A stretch of 64,000 nucleotides of DNA from Pediococcus inopinatus (GTDB taxonomy: Bacteria; Bacillota; Bacilli; Lactobacillales; Lactobacillaceae), in assembly GCF_002982135.1 (NCBI RefSeq), contig NZ_CP019981.1, positions 1,364,001 to 1,428,000 on the forward strand, written 5' to 3'. Every line of letters begins with the position of its first letter. Position 1 is the first letter of the stretch. A model generated the notes under the pieces. That model had not been told where the DNA came from. It saw nothing but the letters and a program-made list of their open reading frames with translations, and did no database searches. Positions 29,889-41,157 of the stretch are shown here, in pieces. A program made the position numbers and the translations under genes.

Positions 29889-31100
29889 TTATTTTTTATC
29901 TTTTTCAGGTTTTGATGTCTCACTTTTAGCTTGCTCATCAGTTTTTTTCTGAGCTGTCCTAATTTTTTCCACACGCTCTTTTTCTTCTCTTTCGTCTTCT
30001 AACTGATTGCTAGTTTCTTTAGACGTAGTGGAAGTCACAACTTTTTGAATCCAATTTAACAATGGCCGCCTATCCTTGCCAACCAGCCCGATAGCTTCGA
30101 CGAACAGCTCCAAACCAATTAAGATGCCAATTGTTAGCAGCACAGATCCCCATATGGTGGAGATTGGATAAAGTAAAGCAATAAAAGAAAAAATTAGCGA
30201 AATTCCATAGATGACAAAAACGGTTTGACGATGGGTTAACCCCATCTGCATCAATCGATGATGCAGATGCCGTTTATCTGCATGAGAAATTGGTTCTTTG
30301 TTTAAAATCCGCCGTAACATCGCAAAAACCGTATCGGTAATTGGTACTCCCAAAATCATTACCGGAATAATTACCGAAATAAAAGTTGCGTTCTTTAAGC
30401 CCGATAATGAAAAAACTGAAATCATAAAGCCAATAAACAGTGCACCCGTATCACCCAGATAAATTCGGGCCGGGAAGAAATTATAAGGTAAAAAACCAAT
30501 TTCGGCCGCAACGAGCGTAAAAATCATAATTACGACATACACATTAGTTGTCGGCAAAAAGAATAATCCAGTAATCCCAGTTGTGAATAGGGCAATGATC
30601 GAAACCCCAGTAGCTAGACCATCAAGGCCATCTAGTAGGTTAATCGCGTTTGTAATTCCTGCAATCCACAGATAAGTAATCGGAAAACTTAGCACGCCTA
30701 GCCCAACTGTTCCCAAAAATGGAATCGTTAGTGTCGTCATTCGCACATTAGCAAATACAAACACCTCGATAGCAGCTAAAGAAATACCAATCATTTTCTG
30801 ATAAGGCTTAAGGACAAAAATATCATCAATTACACCGGTTAGGATAATGATACATTCTCCCCCAAATATCCCCCACAGTTGTCTGGTTGGAATTTGCGCT
30901 CTCAAAAGGAAAAATGTAGCGAAGTTAAAGGCCAGAAAAATAGCTAGCCCGCCCATTGTTGGCATTGGAACTTTGTTTACCCGTCGCGCGGAGGGTTCAT
31001 CAACTGCCCCCACCTTAAAAGCGAGTCGTCTAACAAACGGCGTTAAGACAGCAGAGATAATTGCTGTTGCAAACAAACTGACAATAATTTCAAATCGCAT
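29889..31100 (-). CDS. tagO: Undecaprenyl-phosphate N-acetylglucosaminyl-1-phosphate transferase (TagO/TarO)
   Basis: First enzyme of wall teichoic acid synthesis: transfers GlcNAc-1-P to the lipid carrier on the membrane. ATG at 31100 (403 residues) has AGAGGT 5 bases upstream; a frame 21 codons longer has no ribosome site. About eleven membrane segments surround conserved cytoplasmic loops: GVIDDIFVLKP, NAINLLDGLDGLATG, YLGDTGALFIG and HLHHRL. A polar, charged tail of about 60 residues rich in K and E ends it. The promoter region carries PhoP-box-like repeats. Confidence 0.93.
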   Translation of the reverse strand: MRFEIIVSLFATAIISAVLTPFVRRLAFKVGAVDEPSARRVNKVPMPTMGGLAIFLAFNFATFFLLRAQIPTRQLWGIFGGECIIILTGVIDDIFVLKPYQKMIGISLAAIEVFVFANVRMTTLTIPFLGTVGLGVLSFPITYLWIAGITNAINLLDGLDGLATGVSIIALFTTGITGLFFLPTTNVYVVIMIFTLVAAEIGFLPYNFFPARIYLGDTGALFIGFMISVFSLSGLKNATFISVIIPVMILGVPITDTVFAMLRRILNKEPISHADKRHLHHRLMQMGLTHRQTVFVIYGISLIFSFIALLYPISTIWGSVLLTIGILIGLELFVEAIGLVGKDRRPLLNWIQKVVTSTTSKETSNQLEDEREEKERVEKIRTAQKKTDEQAKSETSKPEKDKK

Positions 31101-31296
31101 GTTAGACCTCTTTTCTAGAACGTGTTTAAAAACATTTTGCTTGTGGGCAGGTTCTCTCCACAAATTTGAAGTTTAAAATAACAAAAAATATTCAACTACC
31201 CCAAAAATGAAAGAAACGATCTTTTTAAACACATTTAAGCTAGAACAATTATAAAAGTATTGAAAACATTCACAATATGAACTAGTCACTATAATT

Positions 31297-31325
31297 ATTA
31301 TACAAACCCCACAACCGTAACACAA
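31297..31325 (-). promoter_or_regulatory. Predicted tagO promoter
   Basis: On the minus strand TTGTGT (31320-31325) and TATAAT (31297-31302) are 17 bases apart. TTACAC and TTACGG, spaced 11 bases, overlap the -35 and resemble the repeats before pstS. The leader to the ATG is about 190 bases and holds no recognised RNA element. Confidence 0.65.
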
Positions 31326-31363
31326 GTGTAATCAATGTTACCACTTACACATTAAGTCAAAAT

Positions 31364-31402
31364 AAAAACTGGCTGTGTCATAATTCTCAACACTGCCAGT
31401 TT
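31364..31402 (-). terminator. Intrinsic terminator after the KimA-type transporter gene
   Basis: On the minus strand AACTGGC-GTGT pairs with ACAC-GCCAGTT, followed by TTTATTTT. It lies about 30 bases after the stop codon. Confidence 0.8.
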
Positions 31403-31432
31403 AAAAATAATTAGAAATTAAGCCATCGTTGA

Positions 31433-33268
31433 TTATTCATTTAAGTGATAATGATATGTCGAAACGATGATGTTTTCCCGTGAATTCAATGCTGCTCTTA
31501 ACCGCAACCCCGTTTGATTATGCAAAATATTTTGCCAAGGTTTGCGCGGTACAAATTGTGGCACAAGTACTGTCGTTGTGTAATTTCGTTCCGATGCTCG
31601 ACGCGCAATTACATCACAGAAACGTAAGGTTGGATTTGCAATCGAACGGTATGAGGAATGAATATCAACAAACCGAACATCAGGATATTCTGCCTTAAAT
31701 TCAACGGCCGTTTTATGTTCTTTTTTAGGATCTGCATCAAAAGAGACGTGCATTGCAATCACGTAGTCCCCGATTGAACGTGCATAATTAATTGCGCCTG
31801 CAGTCACTCGAGTTACATTACTAACCAAAACAATCACTGTTGAGCCATCGTAATCATGTAACTGAACTTTACCCTTGGCTGCAATTCGCAACTGTTTAGC
31901 AACTTTTACATAATGTTGATGAATTTTATAAAACAGTCTTAATAAGACCGGCATGATAATAAGGTATGGCCAAACATTTCCAAAATGTAAGAAGAACAAA
32001 CAGATTACTAAACCAAAAGACAGTGCCGCTCCTAAAAGATTGGCAGAAGATTTTAATAACCAGTGGCCCGTTCGTTCACGGAACCAGTGAATAATCATCC
32101 CTGATTGAGAAAGTGTAAAAGGTACAAACACCCCGACCGCATACAATGGAATCAACAAACTAGTTTGTCCATGGAAAATTAAGATCAAAACGATCGCACC
32201 GACTGCTAATGAAATAATCCCGTTTGAATAGCCTAACCGATCGCCGCGATCCATGTATGCGTGAGGCATAAACTTATCTTTAGCTAGATTATAAGCTAAC
32301 ATTGGGAAAGCTGAAAATCCGGTGTTTGCGGCTACCGCCAAAATAAGAGCAGTAGATAGTTGTAACAGGTAGAACAATAAACCGTGTCCAAACACACTTT
32401 CTCCGACTTGTGAAAGAACTGTTTGCTGAGCATTAGGTAAAATTCCACTGAAATAACTCAAAACTGTGATTCCAGCAAAGAAGACTGCCAAAATCAGTGC
32501 CATGATGGTTAAGGTTCCAGCAGCATTCTTCCGTCGTGGTCGTTTAAAGTTTGGGACAGCATTACTAATTGCTTCTACACCAGTTAATGATGAGGATCCT
32601 GAAGATAGAGCCTTTAAAAATAGGACCATCGTCATTCCAGGAACGGCCGTCCCAATGCCGGCTGCGGCATGGGCAACGACTCTACCGGTGACAATGTTGA
32701 AAAAACCAACACCAATCATGATCGTAATCATGACAATAAATAAATAAACCGGTAAGGTTAAAAATGAAGCCGAATCACGCAAGCCACGTAAGTTCAAAGC
32801 CATGATCCCAATGACAATTAAAATTGCCAAGGGAACGGCAAAGGGATGAATGCTTGGAATGGCCGAAGTAATGGCTTCAGTTGCAGAAGTCACACTAACC
32901 GCCACGGTCAACATGTAATCAACCAGTAACGATCCCCCAGCAACTAGTCCTGCTGATTGTCCCCAATTGGTACTAGCAACCACATAGGCGCCACCGCCTG
33001 AAGGATACGCATGAATAATCTGCCGATAAGAAATCGTAATCGCAAATAATAGAATTAAAACAATTCCTGCAACAGGTAATGCATACCACGTTGCTGCAGC
33101 TGAAAGAACCAGCAAAACGGAAAGAATTTGCTCTGTCCCGTAAGCAATTGATGATAAAGCATCCGAAGATAACAAAGCCAAAGCTTTAAACTTGGTTAAT
33201 GCTTGTCCACCTTCATCTAAGGTTTTAAGCGGTTTACCAATTAAAAGTCTTTTTAGATAATGCCACAT
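31433..33268 (-). CDS. kimA: KimA-type potassium transporter (APC superfamily, YdaO family)
   Basis: Close in sequence to Bacillus KimA, a high-affinity K+/H+ symporter inhibited by c-di-AMP: TKFKALALLSSDALSSIAYG near residue 25, YRQIIHAYPSGGGAYVV, AGGSLLVDYMLTVAVSV and a soluble C-terminal domain after about twelve membrane segments. ATG at 33268 (611 residues) has GGAGGAG 7 bases upstream; the longer frame lacks one. Generic annotation would be amino acid permease, and I judge KimA more likely from the motifs. The c-di-AMP receptor DarA is also in this window. No ydaO riboswitch was recognised in the leader. Confidence 0.8.
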   Translation of the reverse strand: MWHYLKRLLIGKPLKTLDEGGQALTKFKALALLSSDALSSIAYGTEQILSVLLVLSAAATWYALPVAGIVLILLFAITISYRQIIHAYPSGGGAYVVASTNWGQSAGLVAGGSLLVDYMLTVAVSVTSATEAITSAIPSIHPFAVPLAILIVIGIMALNLRGLRDSASFLTLPVYLFIVMITIMIGVGFFNIVTGRVVAHAAAGIGTAVPGMTMVLFLKALSSGSSSLTGVEAISNAVPNFKRPRRKNAAGTLTIMALILAVFFAGITVLSYFSGILPNAQQTVLSQVGESVFGHGLLFYLLQLSTALILAVAANTGFSAFPMLAYNLAKDKFMPHAYMDRGDRLGYSNGIISLAVGAIVLILIFHGQTSLLIPLYAVGVFVPFTLSQSGMIIHWFRERTGHWLLKSSANLLGAALSFGLVICLFFLHFGNVWPYLIIMPVLLRLFYKIHQHYVKVAKQLRIAAKGKVQLHDYDGSTVIVLVSNVTRVTAGAINYARSIGDYVIAMHVSFDADPKKEHKTAVEFKAEYPDVRFVDIHSSYRSIANPTLRFCDVIARRASERNYTTTVLVPQFVPRKPWQNILHNQTGLRLRAALNSRENIIVSTYHYHLNE

Positions 33269-33480
33269 TATAATGCTCCTCCACAAAAATAAATTAACCC
33301 GAGTCAATAACCCGGGCAATGCAAATCAAAAGTAAGTTTACTACAAATGAGCATGTTATTCTACATCAAGTTTTCATTATTTCAGTAATCTGCTCGCTGT
33401 CCATTCAAACACATAAACAAATGAAGTGCAACCTTTAAATTCACCGTTTTATACACACTTCTTTCAAAAATTTTCAGAAA

Positions 33481-33530
33481 ACAAAAAGAGCTTTCAAAAC
33501 TAGGCTTACACCTAATCTCAAAAGCTCTCG
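33481..33530 (-). terminator. Intrinsic terminator after groEL
   Basis: On the minus strand GAGAGCTTTTGAGATTAGG pairs with CCTAGTTTTGAAAGCTC, followed by TTTTTGTTTT. It ends the groESL operon. Confidence 0.87.
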
Positions 33531-33556
33531 ACTATACTAAATTAGCCGTTTTTTGT

Positions 33557-35200
<1,644 letters not shown>

Positions 35201-35221
35201 TCATTGAATTTATTTTTTTAA

Positions 35222-35503
35222 TTAGTCAGTAATTGCAACGATATCTTTTTCGTGCAAAACCAAATATTTTTTGTCTTCGTATGAAACTTCGGTACCTGCA
35301 TACTTGTCAAAAATAACGGTGTCACCTGTCTTAACAGCGGGGGCAACTTTTTCTCCGTTATCTAATACGCGTCCTTCACCCACAGCAATAACTTTACCGC
35401 TTTGTGATTTTTCCTTAGCATTACTTGCAAGGACAATTCCACCAACGGTTTGTTCTTCTTCCTGTGCTTCTAATATCACGCGATCTCCTAATGGTTTTAA
35501 CAA
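35222..35503 (-). CDS. groES: Co-chaperonin GroES (10 kDa)
   Basis: Lid of the GroEL chamber. TTG at 35501-35503 (93 residues, [14 protein letters not shown]) has GGAGGG 7 bases upstream; an ATG five codons earlier overlaps that site and would add residues not found in the family. The mobile loop [13 protein letters not shown] and the C-terminal [12 protein letters not shown] are visible. First gene of groESL, behind a CIRCE operator. Confidence 0.96.
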   Translation of the reverse strand: MLKPLGDRVILEAQEEEQTVGGIVLASNAKEKSQSGKVIAVGEGRVLDNGEKVAPAVKTGDTVIFDKYAGTEVSYEDKKYLVLHEKDIVAITD

Positions 35504-35541
35504 TATGAATCCCTCCATTTATTTTATACTTTTTACTGTTT

Positions 35542-35568
35542 TTAGCACTCTTGACGTTCAAGTGCTAA
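35542..35568 (-). promoter_or_regulatory. CIRCE operator (HrcA site) of groESL
   Basis: TTAGCACTC-N9-AAGTGCTAA on the plus strand: the 9-bp inverted repeat of the HrcA operator, with one changed base (A for G) in one arm. It lies between the promoter and the groES start, so HrcA repression with release on heat shock is expected from the known system. Confidence 0.95.
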
Positions 35569-35579
35569 CAACAATATTT

Positions 35580-35607
35580 ACTATATCATTCTCCCCACAG
35601 AATGCAA
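35580..35607 (-). promoter_or_regulatory. Predicted groESL promoter
   Basis: On the minus strand TTGCAT (35602-35607) and TATAGT (35580-35585) are 16 bases apart, just upstream of CIRCE. Confidence 0.7.
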
Positions 35608-35659
35608 GTATTTTACTGACCTTTTTTGACAAATAAATTCAAGTATCTTGCAAAAATGC

Positions 35660-35665
35660 TATACT
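35660..35665 (+). promoter_or_regulatory. Predicted extended -10 of the CPBP protease gene
   Basis: TG-C-TATACT precedes the gene by about 25 bases, with a weak TTCAAG 16 bases upstream. It lies back to back with the groESL promoter. Confidence 0.45.
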
Positions 35666-35690
35666 ATAGGAACAAATATGAGGTGAGCAA

Positions 35691-36347
35691 ATGAAATTAG
35701 AAAAGAAATCCATCTATATATTAATTACGTATTTAATCGTTTATTTGTTGCCCGGTGTCTTAAATAGTTTCTTTAAATTAACACACATGGAAATTTTTAA
35801 CATTCAAATTGTTGACTATTTAATCGGTGCTTGCTTGTTAGGCTATTTTGCCTTTCATAACATGCCGACTAATCTGCCTGAAAAAAAGCGCCGTTCTGTG
35901 GGCCAAACCATTTTGTGGGGTGTTTTAGGATTCATCGTGGTCATTATTCTCCAATCGGTAATTTTACGCCTGACCATTCAAACGGGTGGCAATGCTAATT
36001 CTCAAAATACGAGCGCCCTTTTATCAATTGTAAAGAGCTATCCCATTTATGCTTTGGTTATTATTGTGGCAGCCCCAATTATGGAAGAAATTGTTTTTCG
36101 CAAAGTACTTTTCGGCAATCTTGCCAATCTGCTAAGTTTCATTAATCCTAAAATTGCCCAGTTGCTTACCGCCTTTATTTCTAGTGGCTTGTTCGCCTTA
36201 GCACATTCAGACGGCCATTTAATTCTATACGCCGCAATTGGCCTCTGGTTTTCGTGGCTCTACCATCATACCGGCCGTATTCAAACTTCAATGATGGCGC
36301 ATATTTTAATGAACTCGTTAGTTGTATTGCCAATATTAGGCTTGTAA
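35691..36347 (+). CDS. CPBP family intramembrane glutamic protease
   Basis: The 218-residue membrane protein has about six hydrophobic segments and the CPBP (Abi/Rce1-like) motifs EEIVFRKVLFG near residue 146, FALAHSDGH near residue 182 and HILMN near the C-terminus. Relatives cleave prenylated proteins or bacteriocin peptides or give bacteriocin immunity; no substrate is suggested here, since no bacteriocin genes are nearby. AGGTGAG precedes the ATG. Its stop codon touches the rex stop codon with no bases between. Confidence 0.88.
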   Translation: MKLEKKSIYILITYLIVYLLPGVLNSFFKLTHMEIFNIQIVDYLIGACLLGYFAFHNMPTNLPEKKRRSVGQTILWGVLGFIVVIILQSVILRLTIQTGGNANSQNTSALLSIVKSYPIYALVIIVAAPIMEEIVFRKVLFGNLANLLSFINPKIAQLLTAFISSGLFALAHSDGHLILYAAIGLWFSWLYHHTGRIQTSMMAHILMNSLVVLPILGL

Positions 36348-36971
36348 CTAATCATGCCGAATTGCATAGATTAGTGATTGCAGCTCATTGGTCAGATCAA
36401 TATTTTGAATTCGGACCTCCGCCGGCACTGAAACGCGAACCGTTGTAAAATTCATGATGCCTTTAATTCCGGATTGCACGAGTTCATCAGTAACTTTTTG
36501 GGCAATAGCTGCCGGAATAGTAATAATGGCAATTTTAATTTGTTGTTCCTGCAGCTGTTCTCGTAACTGGGCCATTCCATATACAGGAACGTTACTTTGC
36601 ACGGAACCAATCATGGTCGGATCAATGTCAAAGGCAGCACCGATTCGGACATTACTGTTTTTATGAAAATTGAAATTCAACAGGGCATGCCCTAAGTTTC
36701 CAACCCCAATCAATGCGACATTAGTGAGTGTGTCTTGATCAAGAATTTTTTTGAAAAAATCAATTAATTTGTGGACATCATACCCATACCCACGTTTCCC
36801 TAATGTACCAAAATAAGAGAAATCGCGGCGAATGGTTGCCGCATCAACTTGAATCGCTTCAGCTAGCTCAGTTGAAGAAACCCGTAGTTTATTTGCATTT
36901 AATAAATTATTTAAATAGCGATAATATAAAGGTAACCGTTTGGCAGTAGCTTCCGGAATTTTGGTTTCCAT
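36348..36971 (-). CDS. rex: Redox-sensing transcriptional repressor Rex
   Basis: Rex senses the NADH/NAD+ ratio and represses fermentation genes when NAD+ is high. ATG at 36971 gives 207 residues, with GGAGG 6 bases upstream; the open frame continues 39 codons further without a ribosome site. The N-terminal winged helix ([30 protein letters not shown]) is followed by a Rossmann domain with the loop [13 protein letters not shown] Rex-like palindrome lies just downstream of the -10, suggesting autoregulation. Confidence 0.95.
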   Translation of the reverse strand: METKIPEATAKRLPLYYRYLNNLLNANKLRVSSTELAEAIQVDAATIRRDFSYFGTLGKRGYGYDVHKLIDFFKKILDQDTLTNVALIGVGNLGHALLNFNFHKNSNVRIGAAFDIDPTMIGSVQSNVPVYGMAQLREQLQEQQIKIAIITIPAAIAQKVTDELVQSGIKGIMNFTTVRVSVPAEVRIQNIDLTNELQSLIYAIRHD

Positions 36972-36989
36972 TTTGAACCTCCAATAAAC

Positions 36990-37040
36990 TTTGTGAATAA
37001 TTAACAAAGTTAGTTTACCACTTCCCTCACTGGGAACCAA
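36990..37040 (-). promoter_or_regulatory. Predicted rex promoter with Rex-like operator
   Basis: On the minus strand TTGGTT (37035-37040) and an extended -10 TG-G-TAAACT (37012-37017) are 17 bases apart. Directly downstream TTTGTGAAT-A-ATTAACAAA (36990-37008, plus strand) is a near-perfect palindrome resembling the Rex operator TTGTGAA-N4-TTCACAA, but one base shorter in the centre. Confidence 0.6.
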
Positions 37041-37094
37041 GAACCACCCAAACTTAGATATTTTATAAACTGATTTACGAAAGGACAAAAGATT

Positions 37095-39032
37095 GTGATT
37101 TTACTACAAGCCCAAAATGTCAGCCGAGAATTTAATGGAGAGCGGTTGTTCTCACAGATCACTTTTGATATTCAGGAACAAGATCGCATTGGTCTTGTCG
37201 GTCGAAATGGGGCCGGTAAAACAACGCTTCTCAAAATGTTAATTGGTCAAACACAACCTGATGAAGGTCAGATCATTACCAAAAAAGACCTTTCGATTGG
37301 TTATCTTGCCCAAAATCAAGGCTTAAATACGGATAATACCGTCTGGAATGAATTATTAACCGTTTTTGCTGACGTTATTGCTTTAGAACAAGAAATTCAT
37401 CAGCTCGAAAGCCAATTAGGCGATCCTGAAATCATCGCTAACTCCGAAAAGTTTAAGTCTTTATCTAATTTGTACGATCAAAAACAGCAGACCTTTAAAA
37501 CCAAAAACGGTTTTGGTTATCAAGCAGAAATTCGTGGTGTCCTTAACGGTTTTAGTTTTGGTGAAGAATTTTATGACCGCTCAGTTAACTCCCTATCTGG
37601 GGGCCAAAAAACTAAATTAGCTTTGGCGAAATTGCTGTTGGAACAACATGACCTCCTTGTGTTAGATGAGCCTACCAATCATTTGGATATGGACACTTTG
37701 GCTTGGCTAGAAGAATACATTAAGTCATACAAAGGCGCATTGTTAATTGTGTCACATGATCGCTACTTTCTAGATCATGTAGTTTCAAGAGTTCTTGACT
37801 TAGATCAGCACACGCTATTTCCTTACACTGGAAATTATTCGGATTATATCGACAAGAAAGCTGCTCGTCTCAAAAGTGAATGGAAAACTTACGAAAAACA
37901 ACAAACTCAGATTGATAAACTTCAAGATTTTGTTAATAAAAATATTGTCCGTGCTTCAACCACTAAACGCGCTCAGAGTAGGCGCAAGCAGCTCGAAAAA
38001 ATGACCGTCCTGGAACGACCCAATACAGATGATGCTGAAATGCATTTCCATTTTGCGGCAAAACAGTCTAGTGGTAATGTCGTTTTAACGGTCAAGGATG
38101 CTGCAATCGGTTACGAAACGGACCATGTTTTGTCGGCCCCAATCAACATTAATTTAACTAAACATCATGTTTTAGGAATCGTGGGCCCAAATGGGGTTGG
38201 TAAATCAACCCTGTTGAAAAGTATCTTAGGTCAAATTCCATTGCTTAGTGGCACCGCTAAACTAGGTACTGGCGTAGAAGTCGGCTATTATGATCAGGAA
38301 CAACATAACTTAGACGACCATAAAACAGTTTTAAATGAACTTTGGGATGAGCATCCACTCGTCCCAGAAAAAGATATTCGCTCTCTGTTAGGTAGCTTTT
38401 TGTTTTCCGGAGATGACGTATTAAAACCTGTGAAAAACTTAAGCGGTGGAGAACGAGCTCGCCTACTTCTAACTAAATTAACCATGCAGGCTGACAACTT
38501 CTTAATTTTGGATGAGCCAACCAATCATCTAGACATTGATAGCCGTGAAGTTCTTGAAAATGCCTTAAATGAATTTGATGGTACCGTCCTTTTCGTCTCT
38601 CATGATCGTTACTTCATTAATCGAGTAGCAACAGAAATTTTGGAAATCTCTGCGGCTGGAAGTCAACTATTTCTGGGTGATTATGATTACTATTTAGCTA
38701 AAAAAGAGGCTCAGGACCAAACACCAAATTCAGCTGTTAATGACGAGACCGAAGATATTGAGATTTCAAAAAAGCAAACTTACTTAGCCTCTAAAGAAAC
38801 CCAAAAGGTCCAAAGAAAGTTGCAACGTGAAGTTGAACACCTTGAAGAACAACTCGATACATTGTCAGAAACCGAGGCTCGGATTCAAAACCAAATGGCT
38901 GATCCGCAAAACTTTAACGATCATTTAAAATTGGAAGAACTTCAAAAAAGTTTGGACGCAACTCAAACCCAAATTACCCAAACTGAAAATGACTGGACAA
39001 CAAAGAGTGAGCAACTTGAAGACCAAGATTAG
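37095..39032 (+). CDS. ABC-F family ATPase, Uup/YfmR-like
   Basis: Soluble protein of 645 residues with two ABC modules and no membrane segment. Walker A loops are GRNGAGKT (about 35-42) and GPNGVGKS (about 360), signatures SLSGGQKTK and LSGGERAR, and the ABC-F linker rich in charged residues lies between. A charged coiled coil of about 90 residues at the C-terminus matches the Uup/YfmR branch, whose members act on stalled ribosomes; antibiotic-resistance ABC-F proteins are less likely. The start is GTG with AAAGGA 9 bases upstream. It is divergent from rex, with 123 bases between. Confidence 0.9.
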   Translation: MILLQAQNVSREFNGERLFSQITFDIQEQDRIGLVGRNGAGKTTLLKMLIGQTQPDEGQIITKKDLSIGYLAQNQGLNTDNTVWNELLTVFADVIALEQEIHQLESQLGDPEIIANSEKFKSLSNLYDQKQQTFKTKNGFGYQAEIRGVLNGFSFGEEFYDRSVNSLSGGQKTKLALAKLLLEQHDLLVLDEPTNHLDMDTLAWLEEYIKSYKGALLIVSHDRYFLDHVVSRVLDLDQHTLFPYTGNYSDYIDKKAARLKSEWKTYEKQQTQIDKLQDFVNKNIVRASTTKRAQSRRKQLEKMTVLERPNTDDAEMHFHFAAKQSSGNVVLTVKDAAIGYETDHVLSAPININLTKHHVLGIVGPNGVGKSTLLKSILGQIPLLSGTAKLGTGVEVGYYDQEQHNLDDHKTVLNELWDEHPLVPEKDIRSLLGSFLFSGDDVLKPVKNLSGGERARLLLTKLTMQADNFLILDEPTNHLDIDSREVLENALNEFDGTVLFVSHDRYFINRVATEILEISAAGSQLFLGDYDYYLAKKEAQDQTPNSAVNDETEDIEISKKQTYLASKETQKVQRKLQREVEHLEEQLDTLSETEARIQNQMADPQNFNDHLKLEELQKSLDATQTQITQTENDWTTKSEQLEDQD

Positions 39033-39045
39033 TATTTAAATTCAC

Positions 39046-39086
39046 AAAAAGAGAGTAAGTTCAGTTAATGAACTTACTCTCTTTTT
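39046..39086 (+). terminator. Terminator between the ABC-F and serine hydrolase genes (bidirectional)
   Basis: AAAAAGAGAGTAAGTTC pairs perfectly with GAACTTACTCTCTTTTT around a 7-base loop. It lies between convergent genes. Confidence 0.92.
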
Positions 39087-39096
39087 ATGTTATTTA

Positions 39097-40092
39097 TTAA
39101 TTTGAAAAAAACATTTTAATCAATTGATCCCGATCCTGATTCCAACGTTCATTGTCACGAGTTGGATAGATTCGATTTGTCAGGCACACAAAGCCTTGTT
39201 TATTAACGGGGTCAAATGCCAAAATTGTCCCAGTATAGCCAGTTTGCACATATTGCTCTTGATGATTGACTCTTTGCCAACCTAAAGTCCGCCCATTCTC
39301 ATCGTAACTGGCCATCAAATCAAACAAATTAGGATCCAGAATTTCTTTTTTCTGGTATTTTCCCCGATTAATCATCATCTCAGTAAAGACAGTTAAATCA
39401 CTAAGAGTCGAAAACAGGCCTGAATGGCCACTTTCGCCATTTAAGAGTAACGCCTTATAGTCATGGACCTGTCCTTGAATTTGACCACGTTGCGCATCAA
39501 CTTCAGTAGGAACAAATCGTGACTTAGGACGATTCAAATTATACCCCGTATTTGTCATAGCCAGTGGATACCATATGTGATCCTGAACACTGCGGTCAAT
39601 CGAACCATTTAATGTCCGAATAATTAAACCTAATAAAATAAATCCTAAATCAGAATAAACCGTTTTTTCACCCGGTTTGCTAATTAATGGATCCTCATAA
39701 ATTTTTTTTACAAGCTCAACACCAGTTAAATTAGGAATGTTATCCACATCCGCTGGTAACCCACTGTTGTGTAGCAACAAATTTTCAATCGTCACTTCTG
39801 GATGCGAAAAACCTGGTAAATATGCAGTAACTGAATCTTGTAATCCCAATTCATGAATAGATAACAACTGAAATACCCGTGTTGTTGTTGCCACAACCTT
39901 CGTTAAAGAAGACAAGTCATAGATCATAGAAGGATCCAATCTTTCAGCAAAAACATCCTTACCTTGAAATCCATGATAAAAACTATCAATTTTATTTTCG
40001 TTTATAAAGCTGAAAGAAGCACCATAAATATCGCCACGATCAATTGCTGCATCAATTTCATTCCTCATTTTAGTGAACTTATTTTCTGTCAT
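39097..40092 (-). CDS. Serine hydrolase of the beta-lactamase/PBP-like family
   Basis: The 331-residue protein has the catalytic SxxK motif in DLSSLTKVVA (about residue 64), a YSD motif at the usual YxN position, and YTGT in place of the KTG box, as in class C-like esterases and PBP4*-type hydrolases. No signal peptide is visible, so it may be cytosolic or exported without one. The natural substrate is unknown; acquired beta-lactam resistance should not be assumed. It follows tsaD by about 20 bases and may be cotranscribed. Confidence 0.85.
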   Translation of the reverse strand: MTENKFTKMRNEIDAAIDRGDIYGASFSFINENKIDSFYHGFQGKDVFAERLDPSMIYDLSSLTKVVATTTRVFQLLSIHELGLQDSVTAYLPGFSHPEVTIENLLLHNSGLPADVDNIPNLTGVELVKKIYEDPLISKPGEKTVYSDLGFILLGLIIRTLNGSIDRSVQDHIWYPLAMTNTGYNLNRPKSRFVPTEVDAQRGQIQGQVHDYKALLLNGESGHSGLFSTLSDLTVFTEMMINRGKYQKKEILDPNLFDLMASYDENGRTLGWQRVNHQEQYVQTGYTGTILAFDPVNKQGFVCLTNRIYPTRDNERWNQDRDQLIKMFFSN

Positions 40093-40112
40093 ACATTCGT
40101 CCCCGCTTCATC

Positions 40113-41150
40113 TTATTTGACGGCATCTGGTACCCAATCAAATTCCAAACTCGGTTCAGCATTCAAACTAGCATCAGCAAAAACATTATGCTTCATTGCC
40201 ACATAGCCAGCTGCCCCAATCATGGCTGCGTTATCACCACAATACTTCAGAGGTGCTTTTACAAAATCTAGATCCGGCTCCTTCACACTAAGTTGCTCAG
40301 ATAAGGTTTCTCTAAGTCCTTGGTTTGCAGCAACCCCTCCTGCTAAAATAAGTTGTTTGATCTGAAATTTTTCACAAGCCAATAAAGTTTTTTTAACAAT
40401 CACATCGACCACGCTTTGTTGGAAACTCGCGGCAAGATCGGCGCGATTCAACGTTTCATTAATCTGATCAGCATGATGAACCGTGTTAATAAAAGCACTT
40501 TTTAGGCCACTAAAACTAAAGTCGAAATTATCTTCATGAACCATTGCCCGTGGAAAGTGAAAGGTATCTTTTCCTTGATGAGCTAATTCATCAATTGGTT
40601 TCCCAGCCGGATAAGTCATTCCCAAAACGCGCCCGATCTTATCATAAGCTTCCCCAGCCGCATCGTCACGTGTTTCACCAATAATTTGAAATTCATTTTC
40701 ATATGGCATATAAACAAGCTCTGTATGACCGCCAGAAACTAATAGCGCCATTGAAGGAAATACAATCGGTTTTACAAAGCGAGCCGCATAAATATGGCCT
40801 GCCATGTGATTTACTGGGACAATTGGTAATTCATTGGCATAGGCAAATGCTTTAGCAGCAGCCACACCTACCAACAATGCCCCTACAAGTCCAGGACCAT
40901 AAGTAACGGCCACCGCAGTCAAATCACTAGTTTTAACTTGTGCTTTTTCTAACGCCTCATCAATACAAATTGTGATTTGCTCAATGTGGTGACGGCTAGC
41001 CACTTCTGGCACAACTCCGCCGAATCTTTTATGACTATTAATTTGAGTTGCAACCACATTTGACAGGATTTTCTCACCATCTTCAATAACGGCAACACTT
41101 GTTTCATCACAACTTGATTCAAATGCTAAAATTAAGTTCTTTTTAGTCAT
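40113..41150 (-). CDS. tsaD: tRNA N6-adenosine threonylcarbamoyltransferase TsaD
   Basis: TsaD transfers the threonylcarbamoyl group to A37 of tRNAs reading ANN codons, working with TsaB and TsaE. The 345-residue protein has the ASKHA fold motifs [11 protein letters not shown] at the N-terminus, the metal-binding [13 protein letters not shown] and [13 protein letters not shown]. It ends the tsaB-rimI-tsaD run, 7 bases after rimI. Confidence 0.97.
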   Translation of the reverse strand: MTKKNLILAFESSCDETSVAVIEDGEKILSNVVATQINSHKRFGGVVPEVASRHHIEQITICIDEALEKAQVKTSDLTAVAVTYGPGLVGALLVGVAAAKAFAYANELPIVPVNHMAGHIYAARFVKPIVFPSMALLVSGGHTELVYMPYENEFQIIGETRDDAAGEAYDKIGRVLGMTYPAGKPIDELAHQGKDTFHFPRAMVHEDNFDFSFSGLKSAFINTVHHADQINETLNRADLAASFQQSVVDVIVKKTLLACEKFQIKQLILAGGVAANQGLRETLSEQLSVKEPDLDFVKAPLKYCGDNAAMIGAAGYVAMKHNVFADASLNAEPSLEFDWVPDAVK

Positions 41151-41157
41151 AATTCTC

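Noticed and set aside
33320..33480. ydaO c-di-AMP riboswitch before the transporter
   Set aside because: I could not identify its conserved core in the sequence.
39097..40092. Acquired beta-lactamase
   Set aside because: Motifs fit a broad serine hydrolase family, the gene is in a core operon context and its base use looks like its neighbours.
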